The position numbers and the translations under genes are program-made. From positions 1,621,001 through 1,685,000 of the forward strand of contig WPIO01000081.1 of NCBI GenBank assembly GCA_009760855.2: DNA of 64,000 nucleotides, in the 5' to 3' direction. Numbering within the stretch: the first letter of the stretch is position 1; every line of letters begins with the position of its first letter. The stretch comes from Cristatella mucedo. Its lineage: Eukaryota; Bryozoa; Phylactolaemata; Cristatellidae. Of the stretch, positions 1-11,654 are shown one piece after another. Under the pieces are notes generated by a model. The model was not told where the DNA came from, did no database searches, and worked only from the letters and a program-made list of their open reading frames with translations.

Positions 1-640
1 AAATAAAAAAACGTGCATTTTATTTCGTGTCTTGAGAAGACCTGAGAGTAAAAAGATGAGAAAAAATAGCATTGTGGATAGAAGTGAATTTGCTTTCCAC
101 CTGCTTCTCCAACGGGAGCAAAGGCATCATCCTTCGAGCAACGAGGCGACAACTAAAATTTCTCGGCTTTATAGACCAATCTAGTGACCACATTTGACAT
201 CAAAGGTACATGCCTAACAAGCTGTTGTCGGCATGCCGGCCAATACTGGATTACAGCACTTAAGACGACTAGAGAGAACCTGGAAGAAAAATGAAATATT
301 GAGCAGGCCATTGCACCAAGTAGCTGCTGGTCCTGTACCGGCGATCGAAAATGTACGTGCTCGGTGGCTGACAACAAAAGATAACATCCGGGTTACAGGC
401 ATTCGAAGCCGGTCTCACTACAACAGCTCCACTTTACGAGCCAAATAACTCACTGAGTCCAGTGAACAAGAACGGCAAGGCCAAGAAAACCATAAAGAAA
501 AAGCTGCCGACGGTCAACAAATTAGATATACACCTGCGTTTTGCAGGCCTTGTCCAGAAGGATCCCAATGAACTGACATGGCTTCGACAGTTCAACCTAC
601 AGCTAGGTGGCTGGCAAGAAATACTGGCCATCTAAAGGAG
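1..640. other. No recognisable feature
   Basis: Unique-looking, AT-leaning DNA with only short open frames lacking any recognisable domain. I see no splice-bounded exon, RNA gene or repeat in it. Confidence 0.5.
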
Positions 641-811
641 TAAGCCGTGATGGCACACTAGGTAAGGCGGTTGCTTTCACGACCTCGGTCCCGGGTTCGA
701 TTCCTGTGGTGGGCGATTCTTTATCGCCACTGCAAGCGGTGGTGATAGCCGTAAAGGCTCTTCTGTCGCTATACAAAAAGAGGCTGTTTAATCAGCTAGG
801 ATTTTTTTTTA
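641..811 (+). mobile_element. SINE family B, tRNA-derived, copy 1
   Basis: A tRNA-like head has an A-box-like TGGCACACTAGG at about 651 and a B box GGTTCGATTCC at 694-704. The body ends GGCTGTTTAATCAGCTAGG followed by a T run. Almost the same unit recurs at 61,972-62,165, which shows it is a dispersed element and not a single-copy gene. The head and spaced A/B boxes are typical of RNA polymerase III-transcribed SINEs. Confidence 0.8.
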
Positions 812-1033
812 AGCTCAAACGGTCCTAGTTTCAGTAATAGATCGCATACGCTAGCTAAGGCGCCGCCGGCAAAGCTCAGTTGCCCATGGCCAGATCACCT
901 TGTCGCATCCTCGAAAGTGTCCTGTTCCAAAGTGGGCGCTTAGATACTGCTGCTTCTGCTGGTGCACGGCTCTCTGGCAATTCATGTTATCCCTTGCTGA
1001 AGATGAAGGGGTGAGCCAAGATCGAGCTTTAGT

Positions 1034-1300
1034 CTGGCCCAACCAACTTTCCTGCTTCATTTATCATGCGAGTGGCTTGCCGAATTCATGTTAGTGGTTC
1101 TTCCCTTGCTGCTGAAGATCGGCCCAACCAACTTTCCTGCTTCATCAAAGAATTTTCCTGCTTCATCGAGGCTTCACTTCGGCCCAACCAACTTTCCTGC
1201 TTCATCAAAGAATTTTCCTGCTTCATCGAGGCTTCACTTCGGCCCAACCAACTTTCCTGCTTCATCGAGGCTTCACTTCGGCCCAACCAACTCAATTTGT
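1034..1300. repeat. 60-bp minisatellite
   Basis: A unit containing CAACCAACTTTCCTGCTTCA repeats. Positions 1141-1200 and 1201-1260 are identical 60-mers, with a further partial unit to about 1290 and a diverged unit from 1034. Within the unit, TTTTCCTGCTTCATC is itself duplicated, suggesting growth by unequal exchange or slippage. The period is a multiple of three, so open frames on both strands run through it, but these are by-products and not genes. Confidence 0.9.
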
Positions 1301-1394
1301 ATTGCACAGTGGTCACTTATGCCACAGAGCCACGACGGTGCGAAGACTGCTTTGGGGGCTCGAGCTCGTAAAGTTATAGTGCACGAACTTATAT

Positions 1395-1550
1395 ATAATT
1401 ATATTTCATTTGTATAGCGCCCCAAGAGAACTTAATCTCTATTCAGGCGCTTCACATATGCCTCCGGGCTCGAGCCCACGACCTCAGACAGACCTCGGTC
1501 GGGGGGGGGGGGGCGCGAGCACCTTAACCGCTGGACCAAACCAGCTCGAC
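1395..1550 (-). mobile_element. SINE family A copy (minus)
   Basis: On the minus strand this reads as a tRNA-like head with GGTCCAGCGGTTAAGG, a B box near 1465-1480 and the family-A 3' end AGATTAAGTTCTCTTGGGGC. A G run of about 13 at 1501-1513 interrupts the head. The same unit occurs at 4,555, 21,670, 31,141 and 55,890. Confidence 0.8.
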
Positions 1551-1574
1551 AACTTCTTGCCATGCAATGGCCTA

Positions 1575-1900
1575 CCGAAATCAAGGCTTTCATTTGTATG
1601 CAGATGACATACAGCTGTGATTGGGTCTTGAAGCCTACCTGCCTTTCAGCAAGTCGAATTCATTCAGCTCCCTTGCAGTATATACATATTGCTGACAATC
1701 ACACAGGGGTAGCAGCTAACTTCTTCAAAATTGAATGCCGGCGAAACCCGCTCACTAATTATGGGCAAACTTGGTGTCACCCAGAAATAGGAAATAGTCT
1801 AATAAGAAAAAAAAAGAGCTCGGCCAGCAAGTCTCCTGTAGCATCGTCGGCATTCAATCTGGCCATCCTGCTCCAGAGTGATCTTAGGATAAGATCGCGT
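1575..1900 (+). pseudogene. Degenerate LINE family 1 reverse transcriptase fragment
   Basis: A broken frame reads GFHLYADDIQL, the reverse-transcriptase YADD catalytic box. It is followed by decayed matches to the NFLKL and LLVMGKP stretches of the better-preserved copy at 57,910-59,325. Stops and frame changes show it is dead. Confidence 0.6.
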
Positions 1901-2068
1901 GAGAGCTTCGCAGTCACACCTGCCTACTAGCTTATGCACCATTGCCAAACTTCGGGTCAGCTTACATATGGGTTACCACTGAAACTTCTGTAGCTCACTA
2001 CATGCAGGTCTTCCAGCATGCGCAACATACTAAACGGCTCTTCACATACTTCGTAATTATGTAATTAT

Positions 2069-2108
2069 GTATGTGTAAAGCACGTCTTAAGACGTGCTTT
2101 ACACATAC
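2069..2108. repeat. Perfect 40-bp palindrome
   Basis: GTATGTGTAAAGCACGTCTT is followed directly by its exact reverse complement, with no spacer. One arm resembles the TGTAAAGCACCT piece of the SINE A / LINE 1 3' end, so it may be a head-to-head join of two truncated copies. Confidence 0.9.
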
Positions 2109-2180
2109 TTGCCTCAAAGTTCGATCCTACGATCCTGGTCCTTAAAAGGAGAGCACCTTACTCCTCGATCCATAAGGTGC
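2090..2180 (-). mobile_element. Degenerate SINE family A fragment
   Basis: Next to the palindrome, the minus strand keeps a B-box-like GGATCGAACTTTG and a diverged A-box region ending GGTGCTCTCC. The order and spacing match better family-A copies on the minus strand, but divergence is high. Confidence 0.45.
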
Positions 2181-3585
2181 TGACAGTTGGTGCAAAAATC
2201 TACAGCTTGGCTTGTCTGTGGCGACCTCGCGACTGCCACGCGACTTTATGAATGGCTTTAAGGATATAGAAGGCCTGACGACAGCTAAGTTGGGGTGATC
2301 TGCATAAGAGCTTGAGCATGACTCAAGAAAATGCTGAAAACACTAGCTCCGCGCCTCTAACACCATCTTCTGCTACGATTGGCTACGCTTCTTGCGGAAT
2401 ATACACAATTTACAAAACTTGGAAGTAGCGCAAAAAACCTCGAAAGCATTTGAGCGACAACAACATAACGATTACGGACATGCACGAATAGTAAGGTCAC
2501 TAATAGTCGGAAAGCTATAATGACAAACCTGCTTGCAAGCAGAAGCCCGGGAAGACATGGCGGGTGGGCCCAGGGTAAACACGTCTACTGGACGGCGAGA
2601 ACAAGCGGTCATTATTTAGATGTCCGTAAGTATGCAATTTATTATAGGCTACGGTCAAAACACGCGATACCACTAAACCACGGCAACTACTCAAACCAAG
2701 TGCTATAGCTATCAGAAAGAATATATCAGAATTCATATTTTCTGCACGATGGGCAGACTGGAGCATCAACAAATCTTGACCTTGGCGACACAGGCGAGAT
2801 CGCGCGGTCAAGCTACCTTCGGGTGAGGCAATCTAGCTATACAGAAAAAATTCCACACAGAGATAAAAAATACTCGGAAATTTTTTCATGAAGGATCACC
2901 GCAGGCTAAGCAAAAGCGTGGAGAGTTAATGGTCGGCCTATGCGTGGCTACCTTCGCGCTCTCCAGTCCAGCTACAAGAGGGCCTGGAGAGCTAACCATT
3001 CTAAGGATGACCGAAGCAGCAGAAATAATATATATTTCAGCGAAAATTCTTAAAGAGCTTTCGACTGCTACTCTAATCGCCATAGTTAGGTCAGACAGTG
3101 ATAGCAATCAGTACCTGTCGGTCAATGCGCCGGACGTCGGCGGTATGGCAGCAGCCATGCGTATCGAGACAATACCTCTCTTACTCAAGACCATATATCT
3201 GCCCTTAGGATTTAGCCGAGAATTCAATTATTTTAGCCACTCATTTTTATAAAATCAAAGAAAATTTCACTATCTACACTTTTTTGCAAACTTTCTGCTT
3301 AAGTTATGTTTTGGAGCAGACCTGGGGCGGTGGTGAGCGAGCATTTTGTCACCCCGCAATGCGTTTCCGGTATTACCGTCGCACTGTTGTTGCAACGCTG
3401 TCCCGTAAATAACAGAACTGTATGCTTCAGGTTTTTTAAATGTCTATAGAAATTGGGTAATCACAGGGCGATAATATGGAAATATTTTATTAAGCTCGAT
3501 AGCTCGCGCTGCCGCGACGATGCTGACTGAAAAGGAACTGTTAGCAGGAGCCAATTCCTGCTGGTAAATACTATAGTACACCTAA
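2181..3585. other. No recognisable feature
   Basis: A 107-codon open frame at 2929-3252 (+) has no recognisable motif, signal peptide or splice context, so I treat it as chance. Nothing else stands out. Confidence 0.4.
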
Positions 3586-3900
3586 ATGTAATGCATCTCT
3601 AATGTCTGTAACTCCACAAAGCCACAAAGACCATGTGGGTGCTACGCCGCAGGAGAGTTTTATACAGCGTACGCACAACTTGAGCGGCTTTCGGTACGCT
3701 TTGTCTAGCAAACAGACCTCATTTCACTCAACAAAGACCAAGTTAGAAGCATAGCAGAGTCAGGAGAGCAGATGAGTAGTGAGTAACATGGAAGTAGCAG
3801 CTCAGGACGACTGGAAATAATGTGCCATGGTCGGCAGCAGGAGAGTACTTGTCGTTGCGCAAGAATCGTGGATGTGAGTTCTACAGTCTAAGACCTGCCG
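3586..3900 (-). mobile_element. LINE family 2, 3' fragment
   Basis: It begins with the family-2 3' end, seen here as CTGTAACTCCACAAAGCCAC, and runs into the diverged C-terminal coding region. The same block occurs at 11,655, 15,540, 48,604 and 63,533 in this orientation. The copy is 5'-truncated and heavily mutated. Confidence 0.75.
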
Positions 3901-4407
3901 AGCGAAAACTTCTGTCGCCAACGGTCTTTTAAGCGGATGATATGATGCAATGAACATTCAGTATGAAAAAAGGCTGCAGAAGAAAGTTCATTTTTATTTT
4001 CTTGCACCTCGTGTAAAGCCTTGCGTCGGAGTGGTAGAAAAACCCTTTTATGCCATGCGCATGCGTCGCGAGCGACCTCCACCGCAAGCCAACGGCGTAG
4101 CGTAACTCCCGACCGACCGACCGGATGCGCCACTAGCAAATAGCCTCGGTTGGAGCATTTCGGGTACGGTGCTACTCACCGCTAGTAGGGTCATGAGCTC
4201 GCCGATGTGCGCCAGATCGAGTTATCAAGAACGTATAGGAGATTTTACCGAATCTTTCTTTTCTTCTGGCGGACAATGTCACTGCACTTCTATTTCATTC
4301 TTTATTCGACCTCCTCCCAAGCAACTATCATGAAAAACACTCGGGCCTGATCCGATGTACAGAGCACTATTACAGGAGAAACTGACCCTGCACATACGTA
4401 AAGTCCC

Positions 4408-4408
<1 letters not shown>

Positions 4409-4493
<85 letters not shown>
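4409..4493. repeat. (AG)n microsatellite
   Basis: An almost pure AG dinucleotide tract of about 85 bp. The Ser/Leu open frame on the minus strand is an artefact of it. Confidence 0.98.
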
Positions 4494-4496
<3 letters not shown>

Positions 4497-4554
4497 CCTC
4501 AGCTCTCTGAGGGATATAATAAATATAATAACAATAATACAAATATAAAATATA

Positions 4555-4705
4555 AAAAAATATAATTCATTTATATAGCGCCCCAAGAGAACTTAATCTC
4601 TATTCAGGCGCTTCACATATGCCTCGGGGCTCGAGCCCATGACCTCAGTCAGACCTTGGTCGGGGCGAGCACCTTAATCGCTAGACCAAACCATATATCA
4701 TTAAT
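4555..4705 (-). mobile_element. SINE family A copy (minus)
   Basis: On the minus strand it reads as a tRNA-like head (GGTCTAGCGATTAAGGTGCT), a B box, then the 3' block AGATTAAGTTCTCTTGGGGC and an AT-rich end. It is close in sequence to the copies at 21,670 and 31,141, so it is fairly young. It lies just past the (AG)n tract. Confidence 0.85.
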
Positions 4706-6169
4706 GTTAATTTTGTTATTATTATGAATTGCAGCCCCTCCAACCCAAGCCAGGCGTGATCTTGGTCGGTCAAGGGTTCGAGCACCAAAGGTGGCAGATA
4801 GCTCAGGTCACTTCAGGCTCCCTGCGGCCTCTGCAGGATTCCAAAAGATCGGTGCTCTAACGAGGGCCACTTCCTAACGTGGAACGACTCTCGCCTACAC
4901 CCGCTGACCGGGTGCACGAACACTCAGAGCCTGACAGAAAATAAAAATAAAATTTATAATTCGTTCGCATAGAACAATCCACGCTTCCGTTTAATTAACT
5001 GAGAGCAGGATCATTCAAGAAATCAAATCGCATCAATGCACTCATACGAACGAAGGCGACGGACGGCGTCCGCGGCCGGAGTCTCTGCGGTCTCAGTGGC
5101 CCCTGCTCACCGCTCGCTCTCTACTCGCGGTCTAAAGCTAGAGGTGGGGGAGGGGGCCGGCCGATAGATGCCGAGGTGCCCGCCCACCTCCCTAGGAGTC
5201 GCTGACTCTAGCCGGGGTACGGCGATACATGATTAGCGGGCCACATTCTCAACGAGCCTTAAATAGCTCGGATCGATGCTACTTTCATCTCCGACCTACG
5301 CAGGCCCTAAACGCTAAATCCTAAACCCTAAAACCTATATCGCAGTCCGGCACGCCATTCTAGGCACCGCGACGACGCTCATGCTGAGACGCTCGCCGCC
5401 ACGGCGCGACAAACGGTCGCAGCGGCCTTCACCTCGGGCAGAACTAGACTACAGACACAACTCTAGCAGCCGTGCTAGTTCCAGCCGACTCGCGACGAGC
5501 ACCGGCGGAGCAGCAGCCCTGACCCTTAGGCACGGCTAACGACATGCGTGGGCGATGCCCACGTGGGCATGCGGATTCGCAGACGGAACGCGTGGAATTC
5601 GCAGGAACGCGAGACGCAGCAACGACGAGCGCCTAACATAACAAGTAGTGTAGAGAAGTGCATGCGATAGCGAAGGACGGCCGCTCGCCCTCTGAACCAG
5701 CAACTGCACACAAAAGCTCAAGCAGCCATCGGATTTCGCTGCTTTCCTAATGCAAACGGCGAGTCGCTTAACGTGAAATAAACGACGTATGTACAATGCA
5801 AGCAGAGAAGAACTGGCGAAAAGTGCACTAATAAAATGTGAAGAGCAGAGACGCTGCTGCAGTGCAGAGATGCTGCTGCTGTTGCTAAATCATTGCGGCG
5901 GTGAGATCCACAGTCATTAACGTGAATAGTATATAGCTAATACATCCTACGAGCAGACATAGTTTTCAGACTTTTTTCTAGCATTAACCACAAGGTCCGT
6001 GTCGAACTAAACATTATCCAGTTATTCAATCATCATAGTAGCATGCTGGCATCAAACCAGGAGAACTTAAATGACTCTGAAGAAATGCTGAAATTATTAC
6101 GGTCAGCTCTAGCGATCAAACAGGTCAAAGCAGCATACAAGTTGAAGAACACTGTGTACCATGCTTCTA
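4706..6169. other. No gene recognised; GC-rich patch with telomere-like motifs
   Basis: A CpG-containing patch lies at about 5,030-5,560. Within it 5,305-5,335 carries CCTAAA/CCCTAAA-type heptamers. Open frames here are short and motif-free. I cannot support a gene. Confidence 0.35.
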
Positions 6170-6225
6170 ATTGTACAGATTAAGGTCTCTTGTGGCGCTA
6201 TAAAAATGAATTGCATATTTTTGTC
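6170..6225 (+). mobile_element. SINE A / LINE 1 type 3' tail fragment
   Basis: AGATTAAGGTCTCTTGTGGC followed by GCTATAAAAATGAATTGC matches the 3' end of SINE family A. No head is visible, so it is a truncated remnant. Confidence 0.55.
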
Positions 6226-7394
6226 TATATACCCGTAACTCGAGGAAACCGCGAAGCCTCACCAAACTTGATGTTAAGCCAGCGGCCGATCCCATGTCAG
6301 CATCAGCTGAAACCACACTATAAAATCCAGTCGCATGATTTATAAAATTTCAATCGCAGAGGTGCCAATGCGTTGGAAACAAGCGAGCCGACAGCCTCGC
6401 GAAATCGTTCGACGTCATCGCCTGAGTTACCCGCTCGTGGCTTTCATGGTTTGACTGCGGTCAAACTCTTTGCTCGCGAGTTCACCTCCGGTCGGCGAAG
6501 TCCGAAATACATTCGCTGCAGTGGGACCCCTTCAAAGCCAGGTCTACGCGATCGGCTTCTCTGTTCTGTTTCGGTATTACTTTCGCATTCGGTGCATACG
6601 TCATGAATACTGGGGTGGAGGCGGCACAATGATAGGAGACCAGCGAAGCTGAGCGGGCTTCTACTGCTGGGCTTAGAATTACGGAAGCCACGAGCAAACA
6701 ACCAATCATCATTGCCTGCGATGGCACACCTTATATGCTTTGAAAGGTGTCGAAGATGGCGAGACCGTCGAATTCCTACTTACATTCGCTGGAGTTCCCG
6801 TTTACGGCACACTGCGAGTGCTAGCTATTGTAACCGGTTGACAAATGGCCGATAGATTAAAGCTAGCCGCTAAGCCCACGACCGAGTCTAGCCGCAGGGC
6901 TACCCAGTCCCCCCCCCCCCAGTGTTCGATGGGCAGCTTAGTTTGCAATAGCAGTGCAAAAGCAAGACGTTTCATTGGCAGTACAGTATAACGCCAATCG
7001 CTAGCATCGGTGGAGTGCGTGGATTTATTACGCATGCACCCGTCGGCCAGGTTTGTCGACTGCTTTCTCACGATCGCTCAGTCGGCTACGCTAGTGGCAG
7101 GTGACTAGTGTCGGCGGTGCTTGCGGCACGCCAAAAGGAAGCCGTGCGAAAGGCCAAGTTTTGGCTCGGACCCTCTCAAGGGTGATGAAGATAGTTTTTC
7201 TGCTCATCCTTGAATACGGGCAGCTCAGCATTACACTGCAGCGCTGCCCGTCCAACAGATCTACCATCTATCCGCGTGTGTCGATCCGCATCTATCAATT
7301 CACGTTCACCTTCACGTTCACCTTCACGTATTTCGTTTCTATCATGCGGCCCCATCTCGCTTCATTGCAAGATGGCCACACTGTTGCTTCATGT
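6226..7394. other. No gene recognised; short 12-bp repeat
   Basis: Positions 7,298-7,330 hold tandem TTCACCTTCACG-type units, and a C run of 10 lies at 6,911-6,920. The remaining short frames carry no domain I recognise. Confidence 0.4.
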
Positions 7395-7555
7395 GTAGAC
7401 CAGTGGCTTACAGTTGGCCCACTTCGTCATCCTAACGGTTAGGTCTTCGCTCTTCATGAACGATGTCGTGGGTTCAAATCCTGCAGTCGGCTATCCTTCA
7501 TTCATCATTATCCGCTATTCATGTGAAACTGTTAAATCAGCTAACATAGCTGTTT
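7395..7555 (+). mobile_element. SINE family B copy (diverged)
   Basis: It contains an A-box-like region (CCTAACGGTTAGG), a B box GGGTTCAAATCC near 7,470, and the family-B end CTGTTAAATCAGCTAACA. Order and spacing match the copies at 641 and 39,945, but it is diverged. Confidence 0.6.
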
Positions 7556-8166
7556 GTCGGGTGTCGTATCGCAGTGGCTCCGGCGGCGGCAGCTCTTGTG
7601 GGAGTCTCACGGAGACACGGCAAGTGAACGTGAGCTGTAAACGAGACTCTCCTTTATTACTCTCAACGCATACATATATGAGAGCTCGATCAATCGCAGC
7701 TGACGACACGAAACACGCATTATTGGCCCGACGCTTCGCTTCGTCAATAGCTTAACTATTGGCCATAGGTGAGGCATGTCAGGGCGCTACGCTAATGACA
7801 ATAGCAGAAGCCGCAGGCGCACACAACGAGGGGTTAATTGATGGCTAAAACGCACACGACTGAAATATCCGTGGCTTATTGAAAAAAAACCCAGAATATC
7901 CCTGTCCGAATCGTCGGCAAACGACTTGCCAGTGCGAACACAAGCTTGCTCCAAAATCCATTACCGCCGAAGCGTCTAGCACCGCCTATTACTAATCTTG
8001 CAGCTTTTGTCTCACTGAGCGTTCGCAGAGTGTTCAGCCTCGAATTCTATCGAGAGGCCGATATGAACTACTAGACTGTGACCCCGAGTGTTGTGTTGCT
8101 GTGCTTTGGCCCGCTGACCTAAGTCAAACTCTTGTTTCTTCTTGCACGGTCGTCCAAGGATGATAC

Positions 8167-8667
8167 TGTTACGAACGTGGTTTGCGGCTTCCACGTCCGC
8201 TCTCGACTCGGCCGAAAACGCAGCGCTCGTAGCGGTGCTGGCCTCAGCCGACCCACTACGAATACCGGCGACGAGTGAACCTCGTAGCGCGGCTAGTTGC
8301 TTGTAGGTGCTGCATCAGTGCACGACGACATGTATGCCGACAGTTTCAGAAACACGGCAGTGACGACGTCCGCTCGTACCTTTGCATATTAAGTCCGTAT
8401 CCATAATGCAGACAAGTTTATTTAATAGCAGCGGACGGTTACGGATGTACTCCAATGACAACGTGGCCTAGGGCTCACGTCAGTTCCAATGCCAATGCCT
8501 CGAGTCTCGAATCCTCACTGCCACTATCTCAGGGCGCCGGCCTTTTATGTGGCCTCAGCGATCAACCATCGCATAATCTCACAATCACGAATAATCGCAT
8601 AATCTCATAATCGCGACTAATAGCTAACCGCCATAATTTGGCTGCGTTAGCTCGCGCAGCCGTTACA
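8167..8667 (-). mobile_element. Possible solo LTR (minus)
   Basis: The segment starts TGTTACGAACG and ends CAGCCGTTACA, giving TG...CA borders with a near-inverted TGTTACG/CGTTACA. On the minus strand there is a TATA-like ACATAAAAGGCC near 8,545 and an AATAAA-like signal near 8,420, in the order expected of an LTR. The flanking 5-mers (GATAC and AATCC) do not match, so no target-site duplication supports it. Confidence 0.35.
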
Positions 8668-10035
8668 AATCCGTGAATGTCTTCAACCCTTAGCGATCGA
8701 ATTCCTTGCGGGAGTTAAAGGGAGCTGTAAAGAGCCCGTATAGAGGTTTACTTACCGAAGGGCGCCGTAAAAATAAACTATTCTCAATAATAATATCCGT
8801 GTTTTTATTATTAACATCCGCCGCACTTATCCGGTGTGCTGATTCGGAATCTTCTTCAACGATAGGTCACTATTTCTTCTCTTGGATTGTCGCTAAATCA
8901 TTTGAATGGGTGAATGAGGCGTCAGATGAGCGTCTTTTCCAGACGGCTTCGCTGTCTCTCTGCCTTGATGTGGCCTCGAGAGAGACAGAACGGAAGAAAT
9001 GACGAAAATGGAGAAATGACCACTCGCGCGGTGCCATGTCGACGCATCACTTTCGGTCAAGCCGGTCTTCGGAGAAGGGCGCCATTGGCTTCTAAGACCT
9101 TCCGGTTAAGGAAGCATTGAAAAGACTTATCCTTTGTCGTGCGAAAGCTTATGCCCTCGAAAAACCACGGACAATTGCAGCGTTGAATCGCAACGCCGGT
9201 CTGAACGTCCGCTGACGTAGCTGGTGATCTCGGCCTGCCATCGGACGATGGATGACCCTAAACCACGACCTCGGCGCAGTGGTGCACGTAGTTGAATTTC
9301 AATCTTTTTCGGTTGTTGGACACTTTCATAGGTTGGACCTAGCAGAGCTTTGACGGCCTCCTTGGAATTTTCTACTATACTGTAGAGTTGCCACGTGGCG
9401 CATTTCGGTTCTTTTCCGGCTTTGCGATGCGGAGTGGGATCCTTTGTTAATTGCTTCCTCGTTACTGTCCACAATAGCAGCGCGTCTAGGTGTATGCTCT
9501 GCCAACTTTGCTTTCTTTGCTTACTATCTTTTGATGGGAAAGACTCGCCGGTATACAACGGCGTTCGGAAACGCAGGTTTTATATGAAAATGTATATTTC
9601 TTAGAAACTCTTCGGATTCATTGTAGTTTATGGTACTTTGAAGATGTGCGAGCTATTTTTTACGCATCAATCTCTAAAGAACTGTATGGATGGATATATA
9701 ACTTGCAGATCCGTCTTGGAGCATTCTTTTCAATCAATATTTCCGTTTACAGGTTACCTGTGGGTACGTCAATCTGAAATTCAACAGATTTACTTACGTG
9801 TACATGAGAAAAATCGTGGAAAAATCGATTTAAAAGTCTAAAAAGTTCAAGGTACTTGGATGACTATTTTTTGGAATGCTCCTAAAATAATTAATTAAGG
9901 AATAACTGCTATCAGTTTTAATTTAATTTAAAATGGAGCTGCTTTACGGACCGGCACTTTTACCGCGAATTATTGCAGAAAAGTTTAATATGAAAATTGA
10001 AGACCACAAGACCAATACATGTAACTGCGTAAAAC
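8668..10035. other. No gene supported; possible decayed gag-like frame
   Basis: A minus-strand open frame at 9,127-9,558 (143 codons) has a stretch (ALLGPTYESVQQPKK) loosely like the LLGPxTYxLLRxLxxPxKP motif of Gypsy-type Gag proteins. There is no zinc knuckle and no pol. The rest, especially 9,560-10,030, is AT-rich and featureless. Confidence 0.25.
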
Positions 10036-11372
10036 TGTAGCGCCCGGCTGGCTTTGGCTGAATTTTAGCGCGAACAAGAGCTGTTCGGCGGCGGGCTAGA
10101 GCCCCTTTGTCCTGGAGCAGTGAGCCAGAGAGGAGCGTCAGTGCGGTTAGAGAGGAAGCGCTTGGGAGCAGGCCAGGAAGCTCTGAGACGAGCGGCGGCG
10201 ATTCGGCCTTTAGAATTGGTCCGATACTCGCGGAAGCTGCTGATAGATGTTGGCTGGCCTGTCAACCCCCGCCTTCCCTCTTTCCAAGAAAGAATCTTCT
10301 GGAACCCATTCGCCATTCAAGCTGGACGGAGGTACCCTTCCAGTGGCCTGGGGACGGTAGTAATTCCTTTCTGTAATGGGCCAAGGTGTCCGGGCCCAAT
10401 ACCACTAAGCTCTTGCCCCATTGTCTCAGCCAAGTATTTAAGAGTCGAGCGACGCTCGCTCTGGGTCTTTGGCCTCGTGTCTTTTTGTCTGTGGTCTTCT
10501 GTCTTTGGTCCGGCTCCGCCGTCGGACTCGTTTTCTCTGGAAGCGAGGGAGGAGGGCGGGCTGTTCGCCAGCGATTGACGGAACAGGACGAGACAGCTCT
10601 AGGAGGATTCGGTGGAACCCCACCGAACACGGTCGTATCGCGCCCGAGCTGGCATTTTGTGTGTTCATTCGTGTTTTGTGTTTCTTTTGTGTCGTGTGTG
10701 TGCGCGCTAGCACGTGATCTCGGCATAGGGATTTGCCGGCGCGAGCTAGGCGTAGTTGGCGTGTGTGGAGCTCTAGTTCACCGGGTAGGGTTTAGGCTCC
10801 GGGTCGCGCTTCAGTGTGGAGAAGTATTTCCTCCGCAGGAGTGCTTGAGTTGGCGTGTGTGGAGTATTCCGGTCGCACTGGTGGAAACCGAGTTCTAGTT
10901 CACCGGGTAGGGTTTAGACTCCGGTTCGCACTTCAGTGTGGAGAAGTACTCCCTCCGCTCGAGTGTTTAAGTTGGCGTGTTTGGGGTATTCCCTCGGCAC
11001 AGGTGGGAACGGATTCCTAGTTCACCGGTTAGGGTTTAGGGTCCGGGTCGCGCTTAGTGTAGAGGAGTATTCCCTCCGCAAGAGTGTTGAACGTGCGAGG
11101 AGTGTGGAGATAAAGCTGAACTAGACGCGCAGCGACTTTGTGCGCTTGCGAATAAAGTTCAGTAAAATCCCCAATTTGTGTGTCTTGCTTCCAATTCACG
11201 CCGCGTACTCACGACCCCCTTTAGTAACGGTAAGCAGGTCAGCGCCAGAAACGCTCGTTTCGTGGCGGCCAGCTTATAGCGCGTAGGCGCGCACCGAACG
11301 GCATTAGGCGATAGGCTACGCCGCTAGGTAAGCGGCAGGTCAAGCTTACCCCGCCGAGCCTTCGGCGTTACA
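10036..11372 (+). mobile_element. Solo LTR, 1,337 bp
   Basis: It begins TGTAGCGCC and ends GGCGTTACA, inverted termini matching at 8 of 9 bases with the canonical TG...CA. The flanks are AAAC (10,032-10,035) and AAAC (11,373-11,376), a plausible 4-bp target-site duplication. Inside, in correct order, are a TATA-like TATTTAAG at 10,435 and an AATAAA signal at 11,151. There is no internal gag-pol and no second LTR nearby, so this is a solo LTR left by recombination, probably Gypsy-like given the short duplication. The open frames inside are not genes. Confidence 0.75.
10750..11130. repeat. 122-bp subrepeats inside the solo LTR
   Basis: CTAGTTCACCGGGTAGGGTT recurs at 10,773 and 10,895 and, with one change, at 11,017: a period of 122 bp in about three imperfect units. 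The units lie between the TATA-like box and the polyadenylation signal, so they would be in the transcribed leader. Confidence 0.85.
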
Positions 11373-11654
11373 AAACTGTGCAAGCACTGTCAGTCACACA
11401 CAACGACTCTCTGGCTGGCAGATGTTCGCTATGAGTAATTGGCCTGATTGGTCATTAGATTTTCATTTCTATCCCTCCCGCTGAAATATAATCTCTACAC
11501 TGTGTAAAAAAGTAGTCAAGTAGTTCGCAGATCCAAAGCCAGCTCATCGCTATTTCATAATTCAATGCACCTTTCAATGTTCAATTTTGACTGTAAAAGT
11601 GCATGCCGTAGCGAATGTGCACTTTAGTAAATTATCTCCTCTGTAACTGTGGAC

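Noticed and set aside
9127-9558. Gypsy Gag gene
   Set aside because: Only a loose match to one Gag motif, no zinc knuckle, protease or RT nearby. Noted as a weak possibility only.
10120-10898. Several 150-170 codon frames near 10.1-10.9 kb
   Set aside because: All lie inside the solo LTR and are not conserved as coding; they come from its GC-rich leader.
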